Source of the DNA: JAABPW01 sp037132275
GTDB lineage: Bacteria > Verrucomicrobiota > Kiritimatiellia > CAIKKV01 > CAITUY01
DNA length: 64,000 nt
Direction of reading: 5' to 3'
NCBI GenBank assembly: GCA_037132275.1
Contig: JBAXPK010000006.1
Span: 9,229-73,228 of the forward strand
Shown: in pieces, positions 1-8,281 of the stretch
Numbering within the stretch: the stretch's first letter is position 1
Layout of the letters: each line of letters opens with the position of its first letter
Translations under genes and position numbers: made by a program
The notes under the pieces: generated by a model
Told to the model about the DNA's origin: nothing
Seen by the model: the letters and a program-made list of their open reading frames with translations, nothing else
Databases searched by the model: none

Positions 1-1718
1 CCGAACTGCGTAAAGTAATAGGTCAAACCGCCCGACATGGGGAGTGACGATGACGAGTTGATTGTCGTGGCGTTAAGGGGCACAGTCTTGCCGCCGCCGC
101 CGTTGCCGGCAAAGGCAAATTGGGCACTGCGGCCTCCATTACGTTGATTGTAGGCGACCATGGAGCGTTGAACCCAATCCACGCCGCGCTCCAAATTCTT
201 ATCGAGAGAGACCTGCATGATAACGGCCTCGATCAGAACCTGGGAGAGCATCACATCCATGTTTTTTAAAATATCCTTAAGGGCGGCCATATCACCCTTG
301 CTGGCCATCATAATCAGTCCATTGGTCCGCTTGTCGGCCAAAATCTTGATATTTTCCGCAGAAAGTTGTCCAACCTTGGTTTTGCCATCAGGCCCCTTGG
401 CTGAAGCCAGTTGACGTTGCTGATCAATGAATTCCTGCAATTGGAAACTGCGGGGTTCCTCCCGCGCGGGGGTGGTGGCCGCCGTACTACCGGGTGCGCC
501 GCTTTCACGCCCCGTGCTGCCACTGGAGGTCGTGGTGCGCTTGGGCGCCGTACTCTTTGATGTTGGGGAGGCGGCGGCGCCAATGAGCGCATTCAGCATG
601 GAGGCGACCTCTTCGGCGTCTGCATATTCCAAACGCATGACTTCAATGGTTACATCGGGCGCGGTGCTGACATCGAGCGCCGCCACAACCTGCTCGAAAA
701 ACCTCATGTTTTCCTCGCGGGTAATGATAATCAGCGATCCGGTGCGATCATCCGCGATAATCTTGACGTTGCCCCTGATCATGCGGTCGTCTCCCGACTC
801 ACCCTCGGAGGGGGTGTCTGAGCCGGTGGTGGCCGTCGTTTTTACTACAGGGCGGGCCCGGATGACCCCCGGTATGGCGGGGATCGCCGGGGTGGTGTCC
901 ACGCCTGGAGCGCCAGAGTCGCGAAGGCGCCGAACGGTGGGCTGTTTTTCTTTATCTTTTTGATCGGCGATAATTTCCTCCAACTTGGCCTTGATGTCAG
1001 TGGGTTTGGAGTTGCGTATCTGTAGGATATGGATGGTTTCCTTGATGTCCAGCGGCTGGTCAATACGGGTCAAAATGTCTTTGATCCGATTAAGATTCAC
1101 CGAGGTATCGGCGATCAGGAGGCTATTTATCCGTTCAAGGGGAAGGATCTTTCCGTAGGCATGGATCAATCCCTGAATCGCCTTCTGCGCCTCGGCCGGA
1201 TCAATAAACTTGAGAAGAACAACCTCGGATACAAGCTCATCCGTTTCGGGATGAATAACTTGATCGGCCTGATTGGTTTGTATTTGCAGCCCTTCTTGTG
1301 TAGCGGCGGTGATGGGCACAACCTTGACGAATTTATCGCCCTGGTTGACCAGCGCGATGTTGTTCATGGCGAGCACGGCCTTGATCGCCTGAATAGCCTC
1401 CGGAATGGTCAATTCTGTCTGGCTGCGCAACGTGATCATGGCGTTGACGTTGGGCGCCTGTAAAAGCGTTCGTCCGGTTAATTCCGAGCAGTAATACTGC
1501 AGCACCATATCCAGCGCCGCCTGGTTGAACTTGAGTTCAACAGTACGGTTAGTGTCTGCCTTGGCGCCTGCGGGGCGCGTAATTGCGGTCGACGCCGCAG
1601 GCGCCACTCGTGGCGGTAAGCCGGGCATTTGGGCCTGTGCCGGAGAGCCCAGGAACAAGGCAGCGGCTAGCGCCAGCGCTCCGAGCCAATTCTTTATATT
1701 ACACATGATAGACGTCAT
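1..1718 (-). CDS. gspD: Type II secretion system secretin GspD, N-terminal part (runs off left edge)
   Basis: Outer-membrane secretin subunit forming the T2SS exit pore. About 572 residues are visible; the 3' end with most of the secretin barrel lies outside the window. A signal peptide (hydrophobic LALAAALFLG, then AQA) is followed by an N0-like domain (about residues 50-130). Three N1-N3 type ring-building modules come next, seen as repeats of the form LKFIDPAEAQKAIQGL, LQIRNSKPTDIKAKLEEI and MRLEYADAEEVASMLNAL. Low-complexity Thr/Ser/Gly linkers sit between modules. The visible part ends at the start of the secretin domain (QVLIEAVIMQVSLD). The start chosen is the ATG at 1718, preceded by AAAGG at eight bases; an in-frame ATG at 1706 is the alternative. 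It is the last visible gene of the gspE-to-gspD operon. Confidence 0.93.
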   Translation of the reverse strand, partial: MTSIMCNIKNWLGALALAAALFLGSPAQAQMPGLPPRVAPAASTAITRPAGAKADTNRTVELKFNQAALDMVLQYYCSELTGRTLLQAPNVNAMITLRSQTELTIPEAIQAIKAVLAMNNIALVNQGDKFVKVVPITAATQEGLQIQTNQADQVIHPETDELVSEVVLLKFIDPAEAQKAIQGLIHAYGKILPLERINSLLIADTSVNLNRIKDILTRIDQPLDIKETIHILQIRNSKPTDIKAKLEEIIADQKDKEKQPTVRRLRDSGAPGVDTTPAIPAIPGVIRARPVVKTTATTGSDTPSEGESGDDRMIRGNVKIIADDRTGSLIIITREENMRFFEQVVAALDVSTAPDVTIEVMRLEYADAEEVASMLNALIGAAASPTSKSTAPKRTTTSSGSTGRESGAPGSTAATTPAREEPRSFQLQEFIDQQRQLASAKGPDGKTKVGQLSAENIKILADKRTNGLIMMASKGDMAALKDILKNMDVMLSQVLIEAVIMQVSLDKNLERGVDWVQRSMVAYNQRNGGRSAQFAFAGNGGGGKTVPLNATTINSSSSLPMSGGLTYYFTQF

Positions 1719-1739
1719 TATTATGGCCTTTGACTTCAG

Positions 1740-2282
1740 TTATTCTCTTTCGCCACCTGCGGGAACCGCTCTGGAATAGGAGCAATACACGATAAACCCT
1801 CCCCGCAATACCAGTTTCTCGTTCGGTGAAATCGTTAATTGGCTGATATCTAAAATAACATCTTCCTTTTGCAGATCAAAGAGGAAATGGGTCAGGGAGG
1901 CCAGTTTGGCCTCCCATTTGCAATTCACCGCCACCTCAAACATATTGCCCTTTTGGGTTTCTTTTTCGGCATCCCGGCTGATCAAGTTCACGTTATTGGC
2001 CTTCGCCAGACGCTCGATCAGGATTTGGAGATCCGTCGTGACATCCTTGCCCTGCGGATGAGTCGGAAGTTTTTTCTTCAAATCCCGAAGTTTCGCGTCC
2101 CACTTGGGAGCCTGGGCGATCAAGGCTTTCTGTTTATCAACCTCCCGTTGAAGATCTGCTTTTTTGCCAGATAAAACCTTCCATTCCTTAATCTGGGGAT
2201 CCGCCAGGAAGAAAGTGAGGCCGCCTATCGCAATCACGCCGGTTACCCAGGCTAGGACCATCTCGCGCGGGGAAATTTTCAT
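1740..2282 (-). CDS. gspM: Type II secretion inner-membrane protein GspM (PilO-like fold)
   Basis: Small inner-membrane platform protein of the T2SS, 180 residues. One N-terminal transmembrane helix (about residues 8-27, VLAWVTGVIAIGGLTFFLA) is followed by a periplasmic coiled coil (about 30-75). A C-terminal alpha/beta domain similar to PilO/GspM ferredoxin-like folds comes last. Its start overlaps the gspL stop by four bases (ATGA), so the two are probably translationally coupled, as expected for partners that form a heterocomplex. The family is poorly conserved in sequence, so the call rests on size, topology and position between gspL and gspD. Confidence 0.8.
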   Translation of the reverse strand: MKISPREMVLAWVTGVIAIGGLTFFLADPQIKEWKVLSGKKADLQREVDKQKALIAQAPKWDAKLRDLKKKLPTHPQGKDVTTDLQILIERLAKANNVNLISRDAEKETQKGNMFEVAVNCKWEAKLASLTHFLFDLQKEDVILDISQLTISPNEKLVLRGGFIVYCSYSRAVPAGGERE

Positions 2283-3679
2283 GGCTGCTCACCTCCCGGC
2301 AGGGTACACACAATCTTGAACGCCTCTTTGCCATCCTTGGTGCGTTGGGTGCGTGAAAGGGACGAGGCAACAAAGAGTTTCGACCGCTCAAGATCCTGTT
2401 TTAAGTCGGCAATCTGCGCGTATTCGTCCGCCTCGCCATTCAGTTCGAGATTTTTGTTTTTATGGTAATTGAACGTTTTGAGGGTGATGCCGGGTGGCAG
2501 TCGGTCGCTGACTTCCCGGAGGCATTCCAATCCGGAGAAAGTGCGATCCATGTACTTGGTTAGCGATTGTGTGCGGTCACGAACCGCCCGGACTTTCTCG
2601 GCCGGCGCCTTGAGGGCGGCCAGGTCATCGTTCAGCGAGGCAATTCCGCTTTTTTGAACTTGGATGCTGCCAAAGAGCGCGACCATGCCGGCAAGCCAGA
2701 GGGTGGCCGCGAGAATGGAGGAAACCATGATGCGCCGCCGTGTTCGCTTGGCGTTGGCCTCCTCCAGCCAGGCCGGCGGGGCGAGATCCATCCTTCCGGC
2801 TGTCCGGGTGGTCGCCCGGCGGAGAAGTCCTTCGGCAAGCGTGGGAAGGGAGTCGAGTGACTCCGGGCGCGAACCGATTTTGAACTGCTCGGCAAAGATT
2901 TTGATCAGTCCCTCCGGACTTGCACCCCTGTGCCAGATCGATATTTCAGTCGGATGACCGCCATGGCGATCAAGATCCAGGGAGGAGAGCGTATACGCGG
3001 TTTCGCGGGCAATGTCTTGATCGGCTTCTTCAGCAGGCAGGTCTTCCATGTTGCTTAACGACCGCATGGCAAGGGGAATTCCGGCGGTAGAGACGAGGAT
3101 ATCGCAGGTTGAATCCTCGAGGATGATAAATACCTGGGAGCCTGAAGGATGTACCTTTTCCGCATCCTTAAGCAAGTGCCACCACCCGAGCAGGTTGATG
3201 TCCACCCATTTCGGTTGGATGCCGGCCTCCCGCAAGGCATCGGCCAGAATGTTGATGGTATCAGTACGGATGGCGCTTAACAGAACCCGGCACCGCCCGT
3301 TTTCATCTGACAGAACCTCGTAGGACACGGCGGATTCATCGACCGGGAAAGGGGAAAACTTGTCCACCTGAAGCTCGGCCATGCTTTTCATTTCTTCAGG
3401 ATCTCCCGAGGGCAGTTCGGCAATACGCAGCAGTACCCAGGAGGCAGGGATCCCCAGACTCGCGGGAGAGGGGACTCGTCCGCATTTGGCGCGGATGTCG
3501 GCAATCAGCCGATCCCGTTCGGCTTGAAGTCCCGCCAGCACGTTTTGTTGATCAGGCCCCAATTCCAGATCAACAGAATGGGTTGAGGCGAGGGCTTCTT
3601 TATCGCCAGCCTTGTGTATGACGGCCCACTCCAGGGAGCGGGACCGCACTGCCAATCCTGTTAGGGCTTTTACTGCCAT
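2279..3679 (-). CDS. gspL: Type II secretion protein GspL (PilM/PilN-like)
   Basis: Inner-membrane T2SS platform protein that links the GspE ATPase to GspM, 466 residues. The first roughly 300 residues form an actin-like, PilM-type cytoplasmic domain (opening MAVKALTGLAVRSRSLEWAV, later ELPSGDPEEMKSMAELQVDKF). A single transmembrane helix lies near residues 322-343 (ILAATLWLAGMVALFGS). A periplasmic coiled coil and a PilN/GspL-type domain (about 390-460, ITLKTFNYHKNKNLELNGEA) follow. It thus combines the roles of PilM and PilN in one chain, as GspL does in general. It lies ten bases after gspK and overlaps gspM by four. Confidence 0.88.
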   Translation of the reverse strand: MAVKALTGLAVRSRSLEWAVIHKAGDKEALASTHSVDLELGPDQQNVLAGLQAERDRLIADIRAKCGRVPSPASLGIPASWVLLRIAELPSGDPEEMKSMAELQVDKFSPFPVDESAVSYEVLSDENGRCRVLLSAIRTDTINILADALREAGIQPKWVDINLLGWWHLLKDAEKVHPSGSQVFIILEDSTCDILVSTAGIPLAMRSLSNMEDLPAEEADQDIARETAYTLSSLDLDRHGGHPTEISIWHRGASPEGLIKIFAEQFKIGSRPESLDSLPTLAEGLLRRATTRTAGRMDLAPPAWLEEANAKRTRRRIMVSSILAATLWLAGMVALFGSIQVQKSGIASLNDDLAALKAPAEKVRAVRDRTQSLTKYMDRTFSGLECLREVSDRLPPGITLKTFNYHKNKNLELNGEADEYAQIADLKQDLERSKLFVASSLSRTQRTKDGKEAFKIVCTLPGGEQP

Positions 3680-3688
3680 AATAATTAC

Positions 3689-4780
3689 TTATCTGCGTAA
3701 ACCTGGTATCACCGTTCCGGACGCTTTCGTGCCCAACATGGAGGTAATTCGGTATTCAACACCGTGTGCCTGCCCCGTTGAGCGAATCCTGAGAACGGAC
3801 GATGCCGTTCCCACCAGCGCCCTCAGCCGCTGTTGCTCTTCAGGCGTGATTCTCCCCAGATCCGGAACCCGGCTGAACAGATTGTTCACGTCTGTAAAAA
3901 AGTAATCTTCACTTATTTGCGAGCTTCCTGTCAAACCTTGTCTGCCTCCACGCTCCCGTTCCGCGATAATCGCGTCCGCGAGGGCGCTGTCAATGCCCGG
4001 GAGGGTCATTAAGACCCGCTTTGACGCGGCGTTGATATTGACGGTTTCGCCGGCCTCCGAATTGGCGGTCAGGAGATCGGCAATTCCGCTCATAGCCGTG
4101 GTGTTGGTATCCCCATCCTCGGCATATCCACCGTAAAGGATGGCGTGGGTCCAGCCCTTGATCAGGAGGAGTTCTTCCACCGTGTCTAGATTGGCCATTT
4201 TGTCCGGCGTCATCAGCTTGGGGTCTTTGATCACTTTTCCCCTATGCCCCCGCGCCTTATAGGGCGGATCCAGCCTGGCATAATAGTCATCGGTTTCCGC
4301 CCCATCCATATTAGGCTGGTCGTCAGGATCACGCCAGTCATTGAAGCAATCAATCAACTCGCTCCAGCGGTCTTCAGGGACGCCGCTCAGCTTGAAAATG
4401 CGTTCCCAGTCTTCATCTTTCAAGGCATTGATATTCCGTAATGCGGGTTCGGGGAGGATGTCCAGGGTAAAGGCGCCTTCCCCGAGCTTTTCCGTCAATC
4501 CCATGACGGCATACCCCTGTCGCAACCGTTTGGCGGCATCATACCAGTATTTACCCTTCATGGTGTCGGTATCCCCCTTGCCCTTGACCTCCTGACTGTG
4601 AATCAGGAGAGCCTGGGCATATTCCAATCCGGCCTTGGACAAGTATTCGGCTTTGAGTTTTTTCCGGAGATAGGAAACAATTTTAGCCTCGACGTGCATG
4701 TCAAAGGCGAATCCCCCGATCAAGACGGAAAGCAGGGCGATCACCCAGAGGACGATAATCAAAGCTGAGCCGCGTTTCAT
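3689..4780 (-). CDS. gspK: Type II secretion minor pseudopilin GspK
   Basis: Tip pseudopilin of the T2SS, 363 residues, matching the large size typical of GspK. A short basic leader (MKRG) precedes a hydrophobic helix (SALIIVLWVIALLSVLIGGF) that lacks the Glu at +5 of the other pseudopilins, as is usual for GspK. The periplasmic part contains the GspK alpha-helical insertion with acidic, calcium-binding-like stretches (DDQPNMDGAETDDYYARLDP) and a helix-hairpin-helix-like region (VNINAASKRVLMTLPGID). Its start overlaps the gspJ stop by four bases. Confidence 0.92.
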   Translation of the reverse strand: MKRGSALIIVLWVIALLSVLIGGFAFDMHVEAKIVSYLRKKLKAEYLSKAGLEYAQALLIHSQEVKGKGDTDTMKGKYWYDAAKRLRQGYAVMGLTEKLGEGAFTLDILPEPALRNINALKDEDWERIFKLSGVPEDRWSELIDCFNDWRDPDDQPNMDGAETDDYYARLDPPYKARGHRGKVIKDPKLMTPDKMANLDTVEELLLIKGWTHAILYGGYAEDGDTNTTAMSGIADLLTANSEAGETVNINAASKRVLMTLPGIDSALADAIIAERERGGRQGLTGSSQISEDYFFTDVNNLFSRVPDLGRITPEEQQRLRALVGTASSVLRIRSTGQAHGVEYRITSMLGTKASGTVIPGLRR

Positions 4781-5538
4781 CGTATTCCCTGCCTTGCAAT
4801 AGGGATGTCCACCAGTCGACGCATTTCGATGGGTTCCTCACCCTCTTCCAAGGGCTTGAGATAAAGCGTTACCTCGACGAAGCGGGGCAGGTGATTCGTC
4901 AGGTCACCCCCGGCGCTGCAGCGTCCCTCCCATTCATCCAGCCATTCGATTTTTTCGTTTTCAAAGTCATTGGTGGCTACACGTATGCCAAGTCCCGTGA
5001 CGCGATCCGAGAGAACTTCCGGCTCAAGCCGTTCGGGATCGAAGTCCTCCGGTTGCAGATATTCATCGCCCCAGGCGATATAGGCCGCCCCTTGGTTTCC
5101 GCTTTTGTCCCGACCGATAAAAAAGCGGACATGATGGAAGGTCTTGGCCATATAGGAGCCGGCGCCAACCAGGTCAGGCCCCTCCTTGACCCAGGAAATG
5201 CTGTCCTGCGCGCTTTTCCCGGTTCCGCTCTTCTTGAGAATCAAGCCATCATTGCTGTCCCGATAACGTGCGGACCGCAGGGAGCCCACCAGTTGTTCAA
5301 TCACAAAATCGCCGGCATGGAGATCCTTGCTTAACGCCGTTCCTCGCTGCCAGGCTTTACTGACGGAGGCGAGAAGGCTAAACGCTGCCGCACAGACCAG
5401 GGTCATGATGGATAAGGCGACGAGGATCTCGATGAGGGTGAAGCCGTAGGAAGGTGAAGCGCAAGATGTGGAACGTGGCCTTCTTTGACCCCTCGCTCCT
5501 GACTTTTCACATCTTGCGTTTAACATTTCACATCTCAC
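4777..5538 (-). CDS. gspJ: Type II secretion minor pseudopilin GspJ
   Basis: Minor pseudopilin of the T2SS tip complex, 253 residues. The prepilin motif GFTLIEILVALSIM begins near residue 32, preceded by an unusually long basic leader rich in Arg and Cys. That leader is encoded by a degenerate short repeat (see the entry at 5460-5560), so it was probably acquired when the repeat entered the gene start. The start is GTG at 5538, or an in-frame ATG at 5526; no good start lies closer to the Gly-Phe cleavage site. The C-terminal domain is a typical GspJ beta-rich domain. It overlaps gspK by four bases. Confidence 0.87.
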   Translation of the reverse strand: MRCEMLNARCEKSGARGQRRPRSTSCASPSYGFTLIEILVALSIMTLVCAAAFSLLASVSKAWQRGTALSKDLHAGDFVIEQLVGSLRSARYRDSNDGLILKKSGTGKSAQDSISWVKEGPDLVGAGSYMAKTFHHVRFFIGRDKSGNQGAAYIAWGDEYLQPEDFDPERLEPEVLSDRVTGLGIRVATNDFENEKIEWLDEWEGRCSAGGDLTNHLPRFVEVTLYLKPLEEGEEPIEMRRLVDIPIARQGIR

Positions 5539-5560
5539 GTTTCACGTCTCGCATTCTTCA
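5460..5560. repeat. Degenerate short repeat spanning the gspI-gspJ junction
   Basis: Repeated words of about 14 bases of the form TTTCACATCTTGCG, TTTCACATCTCACG and TTTCACGTCTCGCA occur in series, with perfect 11-base inverted arms at 5460-5470 (CGCAAGATGTG) and 5508-5518 (CACATCTTGCG). The repeat covers the short gap after gspI and reads into gspJ as the Arg/Cys-rich leader. It looks like an intergenic repeat family rather than a CRISPR: the units are degenerate, very short and without spacers. Confidence 0.6.
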
Positions 5561-5968
5561 CAATCCGCCCAGATCATTCGTGTAGTACAAATACGACGTC
5601 ACTTCCTCGAAAGCCGATTTGCCCTTGGCCGACCAGGTCACCCGGCTTTTGACGATCATCAGGTCTTCCTTGTCGGGACTCCGTTCAGAGGTGCGCTCGT
5701 AAGTGAAGTGGCGTGGGTAGTCGATAGGTCCGACATTAAGATTCAAGGCCTTGAGTTCCTTCTCACCCTTCTTTTGAATAACAAGGACAGGGTATTCAAG
5801 CTCCCCTATCTCCAGAATGCGGCGCGCCTCATAGTAATTCTTGGCGGTACTCACGACGGCGAGACAGCGTGAGGTGGCCATCATAAGAACACCGGCCGCC
5901 ACGGTCAGGATCGCCAAGGCCATGAGAATCTCAATGAGAGTCATTCCGGACCCGGGGGAGGCTCTCAT
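5558..5968 (-). CDS. gspI: Type II secretion minor pseudopilin GspI
   Basis: Minor pseudopilin that nucleates the T2SS tip with GspJ and GspK, 136 residues. The class III leader is short (MRASPGSG) and cleavage would occur before MTLIEILMALAILTV, so Met rather than Phe occupies +1, with Glu at +5 retained. The rest is a small globular domain. A strong ribosome site (GGGGAG) precedes the ATG at 5968. The gene lies three bases after gspH. Confidence 0.88.
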   Translation of the reverse strand: MRASPGSGMTLIEILMALAILTVAAGVLMMATSRCLAVVSTAKNYYEARRILEIGELEYPVLVIQKKGEKELKALNLNVGPIDYPRHFTYERTSERSPDKEDLMIVKSRVTWSAKGKSAFEEVTSYLYYTNDLGGL

Positions 5969-5971
5969 GAG

Positions 5972-6586
5972 TTACTCCCCTTCCTTGCGGATCTTGGCCG
6001 AGGCGACCGCATCGACAGTGATGATCATCACGCTTTCATAGTCATCGATAATCCGCACTTCAAAAGGATTGCATCGCCCATTCGACTGATACACCACGGT
6101 GGCGGAATCATCCTTCGCCGCACTCTTTTTTTGATCCACGGTGACGGAGTCAATCCGGACTGCATCCAGTTTCCGGGTGATGCTGCTAAAGGCGGCCGGG
6201 CTGGCATGGGGTTCATTGGTGTCCCCCGAATCATCCATCGGCATGAGCGGCGGCGGGGGAGATCCTCCGCCTGCGGCTTCAAAGGCGGAGTCACTGGGAA
6301 GGGCGGGCAGGGCCGCCCGTAAAGGTTCAACGCTGACCTGGTTGTTCTCCTTGTCCAGAATCAGCTTCATTTCCTGGTTCCGCAAAATGGCGCTGGTGCG
6401 GGCATAATTGGCGGCCATGACGATGGTGCGGGCGCCAACCCGCAACCGGTTGCCGCGGATGGATTTGACCAGCGAAGGCATGGCGACGATCGTCATGATC
6501 CCCATGATGGCCAGTACCATCAGGATTTCAACAAGGGTGAAACCCGGGGGATGTGACCGGCGGATCAGGGGACTGGAAGGATCCAT
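5972..6586 (-). CDS. gspH: Type II secretion minor pseudopilin GspH
   Basis: Minor pseudopilin of the T2SS, about 204 residues. The prepilin motif GFTLVEILMVLAIMGIM begins near residue 16, with Glu at +5. The downstream region has the GspH/FimT pattern (RTIVMAANYARTSAILRNQ). A Ser/Pro/Gly-rich insertion (about residues 90-120) makes it longer than many GspH proteins. The start chosen is ATG at 6586; a TTG at 6592, immediately after the gspG stop, is possible. Neither start has a strong ribosome site, so translational coupling to gspG is likely. Confidence 0.86.
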   Translation of the reverse strand: MDPSSPLIRRSHPPGFTLVEILMVLAIMGIMTIVAMPSLVKSIRGNRLRVGARTIVMAANYARTSAILRNQEMKLILDKENNQVSVEPLRAALPALPSDSAFEAAGGGSPPPPLMPMDDSGDTNEPHASPAAFSSITRKLDAVRIDSVTVDQKKSAAKDDSATVVYQSNGRCNPFEVRIIDDYESVMIITVDAVASAKIRKEGE

Positions 6587-6592
6587 GTTCAA

Positions 6593-7000
6593 TTAGTTTG
6601 TAATGAATGTGCCGTCGGGTTTGGCTGCCTTGAGTTCATATCCGTCGCCTTTGAGGGCATAGATGAAATCTTCGCCCCACGGGGTCTTTGGCATTCGTCC
6701 ATCTTTCAAATAGGGGCCGTTCCAGTTAAGTTCGCTGCCCTTGGTCAGCAAGTTCTGCAAACTTGGCGGATACACGCCGTTATCGACCTCATAGGTGTCG
6801 ATGGCCGTTGAAATGGCCTGAACGCTGGTGCGGGCGGCCGCCACGTTTGCGCTTGCGGTCCGTCCTTTGAGACTGACTACAGCTACGCCGGCCAGGATGC
6901 CCAGAATGGCGACCACGAGTAGAATTTCCACCAGCGTGAAGCCGGCGCGGGAATTATTCGTTTCCGATTTCAGCAACAGGATCGATTTGAGTTTATTCAT
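6593..7000 (-). CDS. gspG: Type II secretion major pseudopilin GspG
   Basis: Major pseudopilin that polymerises to push substrates through the secretin, 135 residues. It has a 19-residue leader, then the motif GFTLVEILLVVAILGILAG with Glu at +5. The conserved GspG core follows (TSVQAISTAIDTYEVDNGVYP, then LQNLLTKG and GPYLKDGRMPKTPWG). A strong AAGGAG ribosome site precedes the ATG, in keeping with the highest expression in the operon. It would need a prepilin peptidase (GspO/PilD), which is not in this window. Confidence 0.96.
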   Translation of the reverse strand: MNKLKSILLLKSETNNSRAGFTLVEILLVVAILGILAGVAVVSLKGRTASANVAAARTSVQAISTAIDTYEVDNGVYPPSLQNLLTKGSELNWNGPYLKDGRMPKTPWGEDFIYALKGDGYELKAAKPDGTFITN

Positions 7001-7021
7001 GTTTTATTCTCCTTCTCTGAT

Positions 7022-8281
7022 TTATACTCCCAACCCGTTTGTCACGTTGAAAACCGCCATCACAATACTGACGGCGATGAAGCCGACCAGAAGCGCAACG
7101 ACCACAATTAAAATGGGTTCCAATGCCGTGGTAAACAGTTTTACGTTACGATTCAGTTCGTTCTCGTACCGGTGCGCGATATGCTTGAGAGCACTGGCCA
7201 TATCGCCGGTTTGTTCGCCGATGGCAAGCATGTCGGTCATCAATGCGGGAAAGACCTTGCCGGCCGCCAGCGGTCCGGAAATGGTGGTGCCGTCGGTGAC
7301 CCGGTCTCGGGCATTTCGGATTTCTGCGGCAATGACGACATTGTCGATCGTCTTCTCAACAATGGTCAGCGCCTGGAGGGCGGGGACGCCGTTACTCAGC
7401 AGGGTGCTCAAGGTCCGGGCGAAATTGGCATACGTGCTGGAGGCGACGATGCCCTTGATGAAAGGAGTTTTCAACTGCATCCGGTGCCAGCGCTGCTTTC
7501 CTTCCGGAGTATTCAGGTAACGGTTCAGCAGGAAAATGCCGAGGGCGAGAAGCCCCAACGCCAGCCAGCCATACTTGAGTAACCCCTCGCTCAGGGCGAT
7601 CAACATGCGGGTCGGCAGCGGCAGCGCGCTGCCCATTTCCAGGAATATCGCCGAAAACTTGGGGATCACAAACACCATCGAGAAGATCATGGTGGCAAAC
7701 CCCATGAACAGCACAATGGCCGGGTAAACCAGGGCCATGACCACTTTTTCCTTCAAATCCTGAAGCCGCTCATAGTGCTCCACCAGGCGAAGCATCACTT
7801 CCGCCAGGGCTCCGCTGGCTTCCCCCACCTTGACCATGCTGACGTAAAGCGAGGGAAAGGATTTCGGGTGACTGGCCATGGAATCGGAAAGCGTGGTGCC
7901 TTGGATGATCTGGTCCCGGAGGTCGCGGATGATGTCATCGGAGGCCGCCCCGGTTTTGCGGTTGGCCAGAGTACTCAGCGCCTGCCCAAGGTTCATGCCC
8001 GAGGCGAGCAGGTCGCTCAATTCCGTGGAGAAGATCAGGATTTCCCGGGGCTTCATCCGCGGGGTCTTGTTAAAACTAAAATTGAATTTCCCCGTGGGCT
8101 TGGTTTTGGAGCCCTTCGCCTTGGAGTCCTTTGGATTGGTAGCCGCGCTGCCTGAGGCGATGGATACCGGGACATAACCCTTCCTCTCCACCTGGCGAAG
8201 GGCGGTCAACCGGTCATTGGCTTCAAGGGAGCCCTCCACCCGCTGGCCGGCTTTGTCTTTGGCTATGTAGTTGAATATCAA
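7022..8281 (-). CDS. gspF: Type II secretion inner-membrane platform protein GspF
   Basis: Polytopic platform protein of the T2SS, 419 residues, close to the usual length. Two T2SSF domains are visible, at about 85-210 and 285-410, each ending in membrane helices (ALVYPAIVLFMGFATMIFSMV; ALEPILIVVVALLVGFIAVS). The N-terminus (MIFNYIAKDKAGQRVEGSLE) is the usual GspF opening. The start is a TTG that overlaps the gspE stop in the sequence TTGA, so translation is coupled to gspE. A Lys-rich linker of about 25 residues separates the N-terminal segment from the first domain. Confidence 0.95.
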   Translation of the reverse strand: MIFNYIAKDKAGQRVEGSLEANDRLTALRQVERKGYVPVSIASGSAATNPKDSKAKGSKTKPTGKFNFSFNKTPRMKPREILIFSTELSDLLASGMNLGQALSTLANRKTGAASDDIIRDLRDQIIQGTTLSDSMASHPKSFPSLYVSMVKVGEASGALAEVMLRLVEHYERLQDLKEKVVMALVYPAIVLFMGFATMIFSMVFVIPKFSAIFLEMGSALPLPTRMLIALSEGLLKYGWLALGLLALGIFLLNRYLNTPEGKQRWHRMQLKTPFIKGIVASSTYANFARTLSTLLSNGVPALQALTIVEKTIDNVVIAAEIRNARDRVTDGTTISGPLAAGKVFPALMTDMLAIGEQTGDMASALKHIAHRYENELNRNVKLFTTALEPILIVVVALLVGFIAVSIVMAVFNVTNGLGV

